The notes under the pieces were generated by a model. It searched no databases. It was not told the origin of the DNA and saw nothing but the letters and a program-made list of their open reading frames with translations. Positions 1-12,006 of a stretch of DNA of 64,000 nt are shown here, piece by piece. Made by a program: the position numbers and the translations under genes. Every line of letters starts with the position of its first letter. The first letter of the stretch is position 1. Origin of the DNA: Glebionis coronaria (taxonomy: Eukaryota > Streptophyta > Magnoliopsida > Asterales > Asteraceae); assembly GCA_025667525.1 (NCBI GenBank), contig CM046876.1, forward strand, positions 571,575,469 through 571,639,468, read 5' to 3'.

Positions 1-930
1 CATCTATCGTCGGCGATCGTCTCATTACCACTATTGGCTAAGGTGAGTCTATAGCCTCGCTTTATACTAGTTATTAAATGATTTTAAACCCGCGAGGGGG
101 AATACATGTTTTTATAAACTTAGAACACAAGTCTTTTATGATATGCTTGTCCCTCTTTGAATGGACCAGCGGCTGCCTTTAAATTGCATTAAGTGATTGC
201 CATTGTTAAAGCCTCAATTATGGACCATTAACTAGCTTATGATGGGCTAGCCGCTAGTACAATTAATAGATCTATGGGGGAAGCCGCCCCGGTTCAGTTT
301 GTGTGGACTTGTCACAGAAGCTTAGGCCCGACCTCCACACTGTTTGAGCATATTGTATTGAGAAGTCAGGTATACGGCAATGTACCAATAATCTGGAGGT
401 AACCGACAATTAATAAATCTCCTGTCTTATCAGACCTCTAAAAGGAGTGTTTAAGGGCTAGGTTCCATGAGCTTATTGCAATTTATGCTATATACAATTA
501 TTATTGTTGATGCAAATTATTATTTGATGCTTGTCAAGCATGCCATAAACTTATAATCTTTGCTTGTGTTCAAATTGATTACATAAACCTATAGATTCAC
601 TCGGCATTTTTGCTGATTGTTTTACTCACATGTATTTTAGGTAATCAAGAAGTGGAAGCTTGGAGGTCACGGGAATGAAGTTGTGCACTGCTTTTGTTGT
701 TCAAACTCTTTGATTTATTTATCGTTCCATTTTTAAAAACAAACTAATATGTTGTTTTAACTTATCTTTTGGTAACGATTACTTGGGACTACGCTACTCT
801 GATGAATGTTTTAGGAACGATAAATTTGAAACGTCTCTTTTCGAGTCGTTCTTTATAAATTGTGTGTTTTTATACCATTTTTTAGCACCCAAAGATATAT
901 TCCGCTGCGTGTAAATTTGGGGGTGTTAAA
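1..930 (+). repeat. Probable remnant of a gypsy-type LTR (3' part)
   Basis: No coding region is visible here. The stretch has the texture of a plant gypsy LTR. A 'ggtgagtctatag' segment lies near position 40, and the tail reads 'ttccgctgcgtgtaaatttg' followed by GGGGGTGTTAAA at about 918-930. That tail resembles the GGGTGTTACA end of the chromovirus LTR seen in element T. Neither an upstream boundary nor a target-site duplication can be checked, because the window starts inside the feature. It could be a solo LTR or the 3' LTR of an element lying to the left. Confidence 0.4.
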
Positions 931-1127
931 AAATGATTTAAACAAACTCGGTCATATTTTCCAGTTTCCTCCACTCTCAAAATTATTAGCAAGAAAAACT
1001 GTTTGCCCACAACCTGTTCGATAAAATGTCTGACTGAATACTTTTGTTTCCGATCATCGAAATAATGAAGAAATCGAAGTGAGCTAAACCCTCAACCCTC
1101 GAAAATGGCATCGATTTCATTAGCAAC

Positions 1128-1734
1128 ATGCCTGACCCAATTCTTCAATTGATTATTCAAGGTCTCCCAAACACCGAGAAGTTGTTCGAACCAGCATTTT
1201 ATCGACACGGTGGAGGTATTTATGGACTTCTATTACATATTTTCCATCTTTAGATATAGATTGTTATCGAACATCACTAAATCCCCCTTTAATGTTCCCA
1301 AAGAAAAAGGTCAAGGACTTTATTACTTGGTGTTTAGCTAACAAAACCGTAGATTTGGATAGTTTGCGATTATGTTGCGCGAGTTACTACAAAAAGTCTA
1401 CTGTCAATAAGTGGATTGAGGCAGCTGTGAACCGCAATGTCAAGTCACTTGACTTAATGTTTTACCCCACACCTGAGGATTATGGTTTTCATAATGGATG
1501 GATCGAAGCTATTGACTTCCCTGAATCTCTAATAACTTGTGAGTCGTTGGAGTCATTAAGGCTTTTTCTGTATCAACGTATTATAGGTTTCCGTCGTTGT
1601 ACTGTGTTTCGGTCACTTAGGGTTGTTGAGCTCAACAACGTTTATTGTTTCGATCATAATTACGTTGAAAGTTTTCTTAAACATTGTCCATTACTCGAGG
1701 AGTTAATTTTGATAGACTGTTTTATTAGAATAAT
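1128..1734 (+). pseudogene. F-box/LRR (FBD-type) gene, 5' part, split by element T
   Basis: F-box/LRR proteins act as substrate receptors of SCF ubiquitin ligases. An F-box reads from the ATG at 1128 (MPDPILQLIIQGLP). After a one-base frame change near 1180 it continues as 'VRTSILSTRWRYLW', typical of the F-box/FBD/LRR family. Leucine-rich segments follow (DLDSLRL, VKSLDLMFYP, CESLESLRLFL, RSLRVVELNNVYC, CPLLEELILIDC). The frame runs cleanly to 1734, where the LTR of element T begins, and resumes at 47911 in the same phase. The start is uncertain: an ATG at 1105 is out of frame, so 1128 is the only in-frame candidate. The gene is broken by the frameshift and by a 46-kb insertion. The family call is solid; no specific orthologue is recognised. 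Confidence 0.85.
1730..1734. repeat. Target-site duplication ATAAT, left copy (element T)
   Basis: ATAAT immediately precedes the TG of the left LTR of T. The identical ATAAT follows the CA of the right LTR at 47906-47910. Removing T and one copy restores the F-box reading frame. Confidence 0.92.
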
Positions 1735-2961
1735 TGTAACACTCCATTTTGGTAAATAGAATGTCACGCGTGATTATGGCGTGCCATCAAAGCATACAAG
1801 GTAAATGTCTTAAAAACATTAAATGACCATGAAAGGAAATACCGGAAACAAACATCGGTACCCCAAGTATAAGCTCATCACACAAAAACATAAGTACTGT
1901 AAAGGAAAAGGACTAAACAATGTCCAAAGAAACAAGTAGCAAAATGTATGATGAAATGCATAAAGTAGAAAAGACTAGATAGCTTCCAATCCATATGCAC
2001 GTACGTTTAAAGTCTACGAGCGCCCTTGAGTACCTGCCATTTGCGAACATGAAAGGAAAACGGCTGAGCATAACGCTCAGTGCACGGATATACAAGCATA
2101 GCATGGAATAACGTAAGCATAAAGACTGACAGCAGCGGAATAGTATAAGTTCTAAGTAACCTGGAATCATGTTCATAAAACTGGTTTTATAGTTTGAAAA
2201 GACTTATGTTTCTATGAAAATCTGTATTAATTAGCCAAATAGCACATATAGGTCATGAGGTTCCACCGTGCATGAATACTTGGAGGGGAGACCTCGTCAT
2301 GCAATTAGAGGGATTGCCTCTAATTAAATAGTCCGGGTAGGAGGGATCAACTCCTAGTGAAGGATGCAAGGCACACATCGCATTCACTCTGATAATACTG
2401 GTAAACATGTAACTAGAATGCACCCATACGCCCCACATGATAATATAATATAATGGCCAAAACTGAAAAGGGACGCCACGAGCAATAACTTCGCCTTGGG
2501 GAAGTCATAACACTAGTGCCTCTAGTGTTATGGTTATGGTACCTCCATAACTAGGTGACACTGGTCATGCATGTATATGGCTTAGGCTCTTAAGCTAACA
2601 TACGTATCAAACATATAAAACAATACTGGGAAAAGAGTTGGCTGTAAACGGGGAATCCTAATAAGGAAAGAATGTCCATACTGAAAGGACGGGAAATCTG
2701 AACCTTATGTCCAGTGAACGAAGAAGGCGGAAGAATGAAAGACCTACTTCGATCTCACTAATGCTACATAAATAGGATACATGTATAAGTATTATGTTTA
2801 TTGATTACGTAACTGATTATATCAAGTCTTAGCTGGTTTTATATGTTCTTGTCTTGTTTTACTGATTTTAAGGTTATGCCGTGTTTATAATGTATTATGT
2901 GTATTCTGATTAAGTATTACTTGTATTTCTTGTATTATTATACTTGTTGTGTAATAATAAG

Positions 2962-3108
2962 TAACTTTCTAAAAATAGCAAGTTTCCTAAAATAGAAAGT
3001 TTCCAAAAATAGAAAGTTTAAAAGATTAACTTCTTAAAATAGATCAGTTTCTAAAAATAGAAAGTTTCTAAAAATAGTAAGTTTCCTGAATTAGAAAGTT
3101 TCTATATT
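2962..3108. repeat. Tandem array of ~17-bp units inside T LTR
   Basis: Degenerate copies of TTTCTAAAAATAGAAAG are repeated about eight times. The other LTR has the same array at about 46085-46262 with a different copy arrangement, as expected from slippage. A single related motif also occurs in the LTR of the right-hand element near 59915. Confidence 0.8.
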
Positions 3109-3532
3109 TATAAGTTGTATTAATAAGCTAAAAATATAAGCTTAAGTTTACTGGATAAATATCATAGGTCACGTGATTATAGTATATTTTATTAATAATA
3201 TCATGTTAATTAAATAAACTATAGGTTATATGATTTAATTCAATATAAGCATGATTTAATTAAATTAAGGTGTATAAAATACTTAGGTTAAAACATGTAT
3301 TAATTATAACCTAAGTCATGTTTATTAATTAATTATATTCCATGTCTTAATAATTAATTAATACTATAGTCTAAATTAAATAAATAAATACTTAGGTTAA
3401 AACATGTATTATTTAATGAATAATCACTAACCTAATTAAATTAATTATAGGTCATTTTATTAATTAATTTAATATCTTGTTAAATAATATAACTTGTAAA
3501 AATAAAATACTTGTACAATTTTAGTCATTAAC

Positions 3533-3990
3533 CGGACTCGTGACTTTAATTTAGACATGTCGTGAACCGTACCGGAAACCCCCCAAACCGGACCAACCAA
3601 ACACACTCTTAACAGTGGCAAACTGGCTCGGTCGGTTGCCACTGTCTGTGTAACCTCGCCACCGGCTGCTGTCGGTGGTTCCCTCTCTCGGCTAGCCGCT
3701 GACCACAGAAAGTTCCCACCGGCTGTGTGCCGATGGTTCCCCCTGCTGCATGTGGTTCCCCCTGCTTGACCCAAAATCACCATCGGCTGTGTGCCGGTGG
3801 TGGTGGGTGCTTGCTGCCGAGACCCCCAATCAACCACAAGGCCACCCCGACGCGAGTCGGGGTCCCTTGTTCCTGCTGACGACCGAGACCAACCACACCG
3901 AGACACGAGGTCTCGGTTGGTGGTGCGAACCAAGACACGCCAAGAGCCTTGTGGCTCTCGGTTGGGTGTCGGCCCAGCAAACCAACCCGA
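3533..3990. repeat. GC-rich, CCGGTGG-repeating island in T LTR
   Basis: An island of high GC content stands out in an otherwise AT-rich LTR. It has repeated CCACCGGCTG/CCGGTGG and CCGAGAC/GGTCTCGG motifs, partly as inverted repeats. Overlapping open frames exist on both strands, as high GC content predicts, but none resembles a known protein. The second LTR carries the same island at about 46705-47150. Confidence 0.6.
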
Positions 3991-4729
3991 AAACATCCAT
4001 TAATTTCCCCTATGACAAATCTAACATGTTTTAATTACTTGTTTATTTAATCCCATGTTTACATGTTCATAATTAAATAAAAAGAAATAAAGAAAAGGGA
4101 TAACGGATTACCGAATATGTGTAATGAATGGAGGTTAATAAAACGAACATGATGCTTGAATTAATCAACCAAAAATCAAATCAAACACCCTTGTGGTGTT
4201 TGTTGTTGCTGGAGGCCAAGGAGAAGAACAAGGAGGCTAGGTTTTTTGTTTTTTGTTAAAAACTCTGTTAAATGAAAAGTGTTTCCCCTTTTTGTTATTT
4301 AGTAAAAAAACAAAGTGGGCTTGGCCCTTGTCTCTTTGGTGCCGCGACATATGGGGCCCACAAGGGAAAAACCCGAAGTTTTTCCCGTGTTATAATTTAC
4401 TTGTTCGTATGCTCGTGTTTTCACGTTATAATATAATTAAATGTTCGTGTTATATATAAATAGTTGTACATAACGATATTAATCGTATTATATTAATTAA
4501 GTACGTAATTACGTGTTTGTGATTTTTTTACGTTCATGATTACATTTTCGTGATTATTATTATTATTGTTAATAATTATCGTGTACTTAATACTTATCGT
4601 GTAATAATACGTACATAACTTCTGTAATTAATAATCCTGACACGTGTTCATGCTATAAAAGGAAAGTTTCTATATGTACGTACGTTTACTAAGTGTACTG
4701 TTCATGGTAAAAGCATGCGGGTTTTACCA

Positions 4730-4740
4730 CTCTTCCCCCT
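4730..4740 (-). other. Polypurine tract of element T
   Basis: Read on the minus strand, AGGGGGAAGAG directly abuts the start of the 3' LTR (TGGTAAAACC). This is the expected primer position for plus-strand DNA synthesis. Confidence 0.8.
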
Positions 4741-4802
4741 AAAAAGAATAATTTGTCCCCGAATTATAGATAAAGTAAACTGAAAGAGGAACATACCCGA
4801 AT

Positions 4803-5020
4803 TCAAAACATGAAATGAGGGTAAGAAGCCCGGATAGACTCCTCTGTTTCCCAAGTGGCTTCCCAGTCGGTATGATCCCTCCAAAGGATTTTGACAAATG
4901 GGATCGTCTTCTTCCTCATGACTCGTTCTTGCTTGTCAAGAACTCGTTCGGGTTCCACTATGAAGGTAAGATCTTCACGAATCTGTTCTAGTGGATACTG
5001 AACCATGTGAAGGGGATGAT
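4803..5020 (-). pseudogene. Element T integrase C-terminus with chromodomain
   Basis: This is the end of the T polyprotein. After a one-base frame change near 5015-5020 it reads into a chromodomain-type tail with KILWRDHTDWEATWETEE, ending near 4803. Chromodomains fused to integrase target chromoviruses to particular chromatin. The aromatic residues of the KILW...W...TWE core are present. The frame change separates it from the preceding integrase C-terminal segment. Confidence 0.85.
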
Positions 5021-6242
5021 ATTGTACCCTCTAAGTAAGGACACATGGAAAATGTCATGAACGTGAGAAAGCTGCGGAGGTAACGCTAAGCGATAATATA
5101 CTTCACCGACTCGCTCGATGATAAAAAATGGTCCGATGAATCGAGGACTGAGTTTCCCTTTGATTCCAAAACGTCTAACACCACGTGCCAGTGATACCTT
5201 AAGAAAGACATGATCTCCTACGTTGAAATGTAAGTCCCTACGATGCTTGTCGGCATAAATCTTCTGACGTGTACAAGCTTCCTGTAATTTCTGCTTAGCT
5301 ACAGCGACCTTCTCGTTGGTCAACTCTATCATCTTCGGTCCTTCAAGTGTTCGCTCACAAACCTGATCCCAGTAGATTGGGGCGCGACACTTCCTGTCAT
5401 ACAACATCTCGAATGGCGCACACTTAATGTTGGCGTGCCAACTGTTGTTGTACGCAAACTCTACTAAACAGATATAATCATCCTAGTCTCCTGTTCACTA
5501 CAATGCACATGATCGAAGCATGTCTTCTAATGTCTGAATAGTCCGCTCTGATTGTCCGTCTGTTTGAGGATGAAAAGTCGTGCTAAGCTTAAGTTTTGTA
5601 CCCCAAGCTTTCTACAGACTCTTCCAAAATCGCGAAGTGAACCGAGGATCTCTGTCCGAGACGATACTGGACGGAGCACCATGAAGTCTCCTGATCTCCT
5701 TCTTGTAAGTATCGGCGAGTTTGCTGACCGGATCATCCTTGCGGATTGGTAAGAAATGAGCTGACTTAGTAAGTCGATCAACGATAACCCAAATCGCATC
5801 ATGCCTCCTTTTTGTCTGCGGAAGGCCGGTAACAAAATCCATGGTGATCTTGTCCCACTTCCATTCCAGAATGTCTAACAGTTGTAGTAGACCACTAGAC
5901 CGCTGATGCTCGATCTTAACCTGCTGGCAGGTAAGACATTTGGAGACATAAGTAGCAACATCATGTTTTATACCACTCCACCAAAAGTACTGCTTGATGT
6001 CATGGTACATATTGGTCGAACCAGGATGAATGGAGAATGGGAAGCTATGAGCTTCAGCCAATAACGCTTCCCTGAGTGTAAGATCATCAGGAACACAAAG
6101 TCTAGTGCCCTAAGATACCGTCATCATCCAACCGAAACTCCGTTTGCAATCCAAGTTATGAATAATCGCCCAAATTTCACCATAATCCTTCTAAGCTTCC
6201 TTGATCCAAGAGAGTAACTCGGGTTCCACTCTAAGATTAGCC
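4988..6242 (-). pseudogene. Element T integrase
   Basis: The integrase inserts cDNA into the host genome. In order on the minus strand there is an HHCC zinc-binding N-terminus (H...H around 6020-6055, then CLTCQQ). A catalytic core follows with Asp in ITMDFVTGLP, Asp in IVSDRDPRF and Glu in QTDGQSER. After the core come the 'YDRKCRAPIYWDQV' segment and the GPFFIIERVG/LSHVHDIFHVSLLRGY region typical of gypsy elements. In-frame stops occur at 5612-5614 (TAG, probably from CAG), at several codons near 5480-5500, and around 6190-6244. The phase is unchanged across these stops, so they are point mutations in one former ORF. Confidence 0.9.
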
Positions 6243-7628
6243 TAGTAACCGTGTTGTCCACGTACCATGATCTCAATGTCTAGTCGCTCCAAGTCTCTTA
6301 TAATCTCTTCCTCAATCTTAATGTCGTTGATCATACCGAACTTTCTACTAAGTGCATTTGCCACTATATTCGCCTTGCCTGGATGATACTGCAGATTAAT
6401 GTCATAATCCTTCAACAGCTCTAACCATCTTCTTTGTCTCATGCTCAGTTCACATTGAGTGAATATATATTTCAGGCTCTTGTGATCTGTGAAGATATCA
6501 CATGATTCTCCATACAAGTAGTGCCTCCATATCTTCAATGCAAACACGACTGCTGCAAGTTCCAAGTCATGCGTAGGGTAGTTCTCCTCATAAGGCTTAA
6601 GCTGCCGTGAAGCGTACGCAATCATCTTCCCATGTTGCATGAGAACACAGCCAATTCCCTTCCCTGAAGCATCACTGCAGATTTGAAATCCACCTGTACC
6701 AAATGGGAGAGTAAGAATCGGTGCAGATACTAACTTCTGCTTTAGGTCTTCAAAGCTCCTCTCTCTTTCTTCAGTCCAGACGAATTTCTCCCCTTTCCGC
6801 ATCAGTTTGGTCAAAGGCAGTGCTAAACAGGAAAAGTTCTCTCCGAACCTACGGTAGTAACCACCTAAGCCTAGGAAACTGCGAACTTCGGTCGCTGATG
6901 TCGGTCTTGGCCACTTGGTAATAGCCTCAACCTTTGCTGGATCGATGGTGATTCCTTCTGCTGATACAATGTGGCCTAGGAACGCCACCTTGTCTAACCA
7001 GAACTCACACTTGGAGAATTTAGCATACAGCTGCTTCTTGCGAAGTATCTGTAGTACAGTACGAAGATGGTCTTCGTGTTCCTCCTTTGACCTAGATAAA
7101 ATCAGAATGTCGTCAATGAAGAAAATGACGAACTTGCGCAGGAACTCATGGAAGATACGGTTCATCAAATCCATGAAAACGGTTGGAGCATTGGTAAGGC
7201 CAAATGGCATAACTACAAATTCGTAGTGCCCATAGCGTGTACGGAAAGCAGACTTGGAGATGTCCTGCTCTTTAACCCGTAACTGATGATAGCCCGACCT
7301 TAGATCAACCTTGGAAAAATATTTGGCCCCTTGGAGTTGGTCAAACAAGTCGTCAATGTGTGGCAGTGGTTATCTATTCCCGATGGTGATCTTGTTAAGC
7401 TCACGATAATCTATGCACAGACGCATGTTGCCGTCCTTCTTCTTTACGAACAGAACAGGTGTGCCACATGGAGAAACACTAGATCGAATGAAACCGCGTT
7501 CCAACAATTCATGTAGTTGTTCCTTTAACTCCTTCAGCTCTATGGGATCCATGCGATAAGGATCCTTAGAAATTGGCTCAGCTCCTGGGACGAGCTCAAT
7601 ATTAAACTCCACTTCACGAGCAGGTGGT
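6242..7628 (-). pseudogene. Element T reverse transcriptase and RNase H
   Basis: This region copies element RNA into DNA. Visible motifs are '[17 protein letters not shown]', [20 protein letters not shown], '[13 protein letters not shown]', MPFGLTNAP and the catalytic box FFIDDILI (a YIDD equivalent). RNase H motifs follow ([35 protein letters not shown]). One in-frame TAA near 7370 replaces a Tyr codon, and a TAG lies at 6242-6244. The segment begins exactly at the GTGGT duplication of element L. Its frame continues without a shift into the protease segment beyond 42431, so L cut one continuous pol. Confidence 0.93.
7624..7628. repeat. Target-site duplication GTGGT, left copy (element L)
   Basis: GTGGT precedes the TGATG terminus of L. 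The same five bases follow the TATCA terminus at 42431-42435. Removing L and one copy rejoins T's protease and RT codons in frame. Confidence 0.93.
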
Positions 7629-8794
7629 TGATGTGCTCGTACGCTAGGTATGTTTTAAAGAATGGCAAATACAAATCCTAGACAAGAAGCCAAAAACTTG
7701 ATATGCGATTTTCCACACATTGGGTTTTAAATTTATAAACAAGAATTACCGATAATAATTAGGAACACAAATTCGAGAAAGTATACTCTAGTCATGTTGC
7801 AATTAGGTTGGTAAGTCAAGCTCGTCTCATGGTACTTGGTTATACTCAAGTGTAGTTGTTTGTAACAATGGTAAGTATGATTGTCACGATCACACCACCA
7901 TGAGAATCGTTAAAGGCATAAGCACACAAAGAACATACATGTATGGTCAAATGATCATATAGACATATGGATGATTAGTTTGGAAAAACATATTAAAGGT
8001 AATCCTTTCGACCTACAGAACCAATAATAAGACACTAGTGCTTTATAAATCAAGTATACATAAGTCTCAATCAAGTGGTCACTCATGAGCCTTATGCCTA
8101 AACCAATAACAACAAGAATTCTTTCGACCCATAGACTTGGTGTTATCAATTTGATAAGTTCCATTTACTTGAAAGATTATTAGAACAATATATTCAAAAG
8201 AATCCTTTCGATCTATAATCTAGATTAAACCATTACTTGTTATGTTTATTAAGTCTCTTGCACAATCTTCACAAGCACAAGACCAAATCATTTGTCGATT
8301 AATGAATTGACATCAACCATGTTGAGAATAATTTCGACATATAGACTCAACAATGATTAACCAAATTGACAAACAAGAACAAGTTCTAATTCAACCAAAT
8401 ATAATGTTATCACCACAATCCAATGACAAGCACTAATAAAATCCAAACATCCATTTATCACAAGTTATCATATAAACAATACAAGTATCACAACATTCAC
8501 AATATCACAATAGAATCACCATGAACATGAACATAAACTTTATTGAATAATAAAGAAGAAGTTACCCAATATTAGAATCCATAGCTACAAAGTATCCAAG
8601 TGATTCTACCCAAATGAACAACCAATATACAATTCGTCCTACCCATAACCTTCTTGGACATCAACCTCTTGGTGCGAGTATAGAGCCTTTTGGGGTGTTT
8701 GGGAATAAGGATTGTTGGAGATTGGATTGTTTATGATGTGTGGCTTTCATCTCTACTTCTTCCATGTATTATAACATGAACATGGTAACCAATT

Positions 8795-8823
8795 TCACCC
8801 CTCACCACAAGGGTGAGGGGTGA
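8795..8823. other. Perfect stem-loop in L LTR
   Basis: TCACCCCTCACC and GGTGAGGGGTGA form a 12-bp perfect stem around a 5-base loop (ACAAG). The second LTR keeps it unchanged at about 41692-41720. Its function is unknown; an RNA structure in the element transcript is possible. Confidence 0.65.
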
Positions 8824-9102
8824 TATCAAAATCACAGAAATATGATGGAGTAGAAGATGATTCAAGGGATGAAGATTGATTGGTTGGTATTGAGTATAAA
8901 CACTACCCATGGGTTTTATTTATACTTGAATTATGCTTGGCCACCAAGTAGTTTTCTTGGAGCTAAAGGTGAGTAATTGTTCCAGGGAATGAAATAATGA
9001 AGAGAAGATGATAGGTACTTGGATGTTATGGAGTGATTAAGTTTGCTTGGAGAAGTGGAAGATATGTTTAATGTGACTTTTGCTAGACTTGACTAACAAC
9101 AT

Positions 9103-9235
9103 GCTGGTGGCAACTGATGGTGGATTTGATGGAGGCAAGGACTTGCTTGCTGGTGGCAACTGAATGCTACTTTGATGTTGGTGGCAAATGAAGGTTGATT
9201 TGATGGAGGCAAGCTAATTGTTGTTGGTGGCAACT
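9103..9235. repeat. Degenerate tandem repeat in L LTR
   Basis: GGTGGCAACTGA and TTTGATGGAGGCAAG blocks alternate about three times. The second LTR repeats the pattern at about 41995-42130. Confidence 0.7.
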
Positions 9236-9540
9236 TAGCCAACTTTCCCACTTTTCCCTTCTAGTCCTTCTTCTTTGTTTCTTCCACCTTTCTTTCTTCC
9301 AAACTTTCCAATGCTCTTCATCTTTGTATTATTTATCATAAGAGAGCTACACTTTCATGTCTCGTTCATCTTTTCACCTCCAATTCACGTCTTTTCTTCA
9401 TTTATCGTGATGTAACCATTGATGAACCTACAATAGCAAATAAGCTTCATTAAGTATCATATGTTCATAATAATCACATAAATATATGCATAAACACCAC
9501 GAATACGCTCATATAAATATGTTAGATTTGAGTGTTATCA

Positions 9541-9985
9541 AATCCCATCACACTTAAGTTTTGTTCGTCCTCGAGCAAGGAAAAGAAAAACTTTGCTTGC
9601 CCTCAAGCAAATAAAATAAATTTAAAGTTGAATAAAATAACTAAGTTCTAAAAGAAAAGAAATTTTTTAAAATTCTATGAAAAATTGAAAAATCTATGAA
9701 AATATGAAAATATTTTTGCTTTTTATAAGAAATGGCTAAAGATGCAAAACCCCCTCACACTTAAGAGGTTGCTTGTCCTCAAGCAAGTAAAAGAAAAAAA
9801 AATTTGGGGTTTTTTTATATGAAATCGCTAAAGGTGCAAACCCCCTCACACTTAAGAGGTTTCTTGTCCTCAAGCAATATAAAAGAAAAATATTTTTGTG
9901 TTTTTTTTATATATATACGAAATCGCCAAAGGTGCAAACCCCCTCACACTTAAGAGGTTGCTTGTCCTCATGCAAGTAAAAGAAA
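9541..9985 (-). repeat. Polypurine tract and triplicated PPT-like modules of L
   Basis: Directly next to the 3' LTR the minus strand reads AAGTGTGATGGGATT, the likely PPT. Behind it lie three roughly 95-bp tandem units (starting near 9729, 9821 and 9919). Each carries, on the minus strand, a TTGAGGACAAG block followed by CTTAAGTGTGAGGGGGTTTG. A shorter related copy lies near 9580. Similar GAGGACAA...AAGTGTRGGGGG modules occur in the 3' regions of H and M. Confidence 0.75.
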
Positions 9986-11168
<1,183 letters not shown>

Positions 11169-11178
11169 TAGTTGCAAA

Positions 11179-11197
11179 ACCCGTCCGATGGACGGGT
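11179..11197 (-). terminator. Helitron 3' terminal hairpin
   Basis: ACCCGTCC / GGACGGGT forms a perfect 8-bp stem with a three-base loop, seven bases from the terminal CTAG. This is the rolling-circle transposition terminator signature of Helitrons. Confidence 0.88.
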
Positions 11198-11758
11198 ATG
11201 ACTTTTGATTCTCGTTTATATTTTTTGTTTAGCTAAATTTTGGTGTTAAAAAATTATATATTTTACATAGATTTTTAAGCATATAGTAGCAATGTTTGTC
11301 AAATTATTTGTGTTTATTATATTATTAACTATATTTTATAGATTTTGAATTGGTATTCGTATTAATATTTTTTAAACGTTACACACACAAAACATCAAAA
11401 GAATGGAGTAATAATAATTAATAGTTGTTATTTTAATAACAACAAATGTAAAGAGCTAGGTTACAAGTAAAATAGTAAAACGTAGAAGGAAATTTTAGTA
11501 TGTGTTGAGTTGTACGAAGAATTATTTTTAAAATGTTCGTAAATAACTTCTGTGTTGGATATGATTAAGAAAACCCCTTTAAACTTCTTCATTTTTCACC
11601 CATTTGATATGTCAAGTTTGCTCGTTATTTCGCAAAAGATATTGCAGAAACTGTCATTGTCATGAAGAACATTAGTATAAGAATAAATTTAGCTTATTAT
11701 GATCAGTATGTTAATTTGAGCAAACGACATGTTTGAGTAAAGCATGAATTATTATATA

Positions 11759-12006
11759 CTTCCTTCGTACTTAAATAAGTGTCCACATTAATTTTTTCAG
11801 TTTTTTTTAAACTATAACTGCAAATATTTATATTTGTGTTTATATTATATTAGGTGAAAATTATAGTAATGAAATTTCATTTAAAACTCAATTCATTCAT
11901 ATAATTCGTATCAAGCATTATATAACACAAATTTAAATATTGACGGTCAAACTTGAACGATAAAAGCCGAAAAAATCAAATTGAACACTTATTTAAGGAC
12001 GGAAAG
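11759..12006. mobile_element. MITE (Stowaway/mariner-like) inside the Helitron
   Basis: The left end CTTCCTTCGTACTTAAATAA and the inverted right end (about 11984-12006, 'ttatttaaggacggaaag') share the TTAAATAAGTGT(C/T)CA core of common plant Stowaway-like MITEs. The span is about 248 bp and the interior is AT-rich and non-coding. The TA duplication is plausible on the left and unclear on the right, so the exact ends are approximate. Confidence 0.6.

Larger units (their letters stand above)
1735..4729 (-). repeat. Element T 3' LTR
   Basis: On the plus strand it runs from TGTAACACTCC to GGGTTTTACCA. It matches 44861-47905 along its length with many substitutions and small indels. It contains a short-period tandem array (2962-3108), a long AT-rich TTAATTAA-containing stretch (3120-3480) and a GC-rich island (3533-3990). 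It has one extra C next to its inner terminus compared with the other copy. No genuine coding region was found in it. Confidence 0.93.
7629..9540 (-). repeat. Element L 3' LTR (complete, about 1.9 kb)
   Basis: The complete LTR spans TGATG...TATCA. It matches 21508-22528 plus 41554-42430 with few differences by eye. It contains four spaced copies of a TTTCGAC(C)YATAGACT-like motif, a 12-bp perfect stem-loop at 8795-8823, and a degenerate GGTGGCAACTGA repeat at about 9103-9235. No coding capacity was found. Confidence 0.93.

Noticed and set aside
3469..4034. Overlapping 60-175-codon open frames on both strands
   Set aside because: They lie in the GC-rich island of the T LTR, recur in the other LTR with frame disruptions, and resemble no protein.
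9729..9985. CRISPR-like array
   Set aside because: The ~95-bp tandem PPT-like units have no unique spacers, and this is plant DNA.
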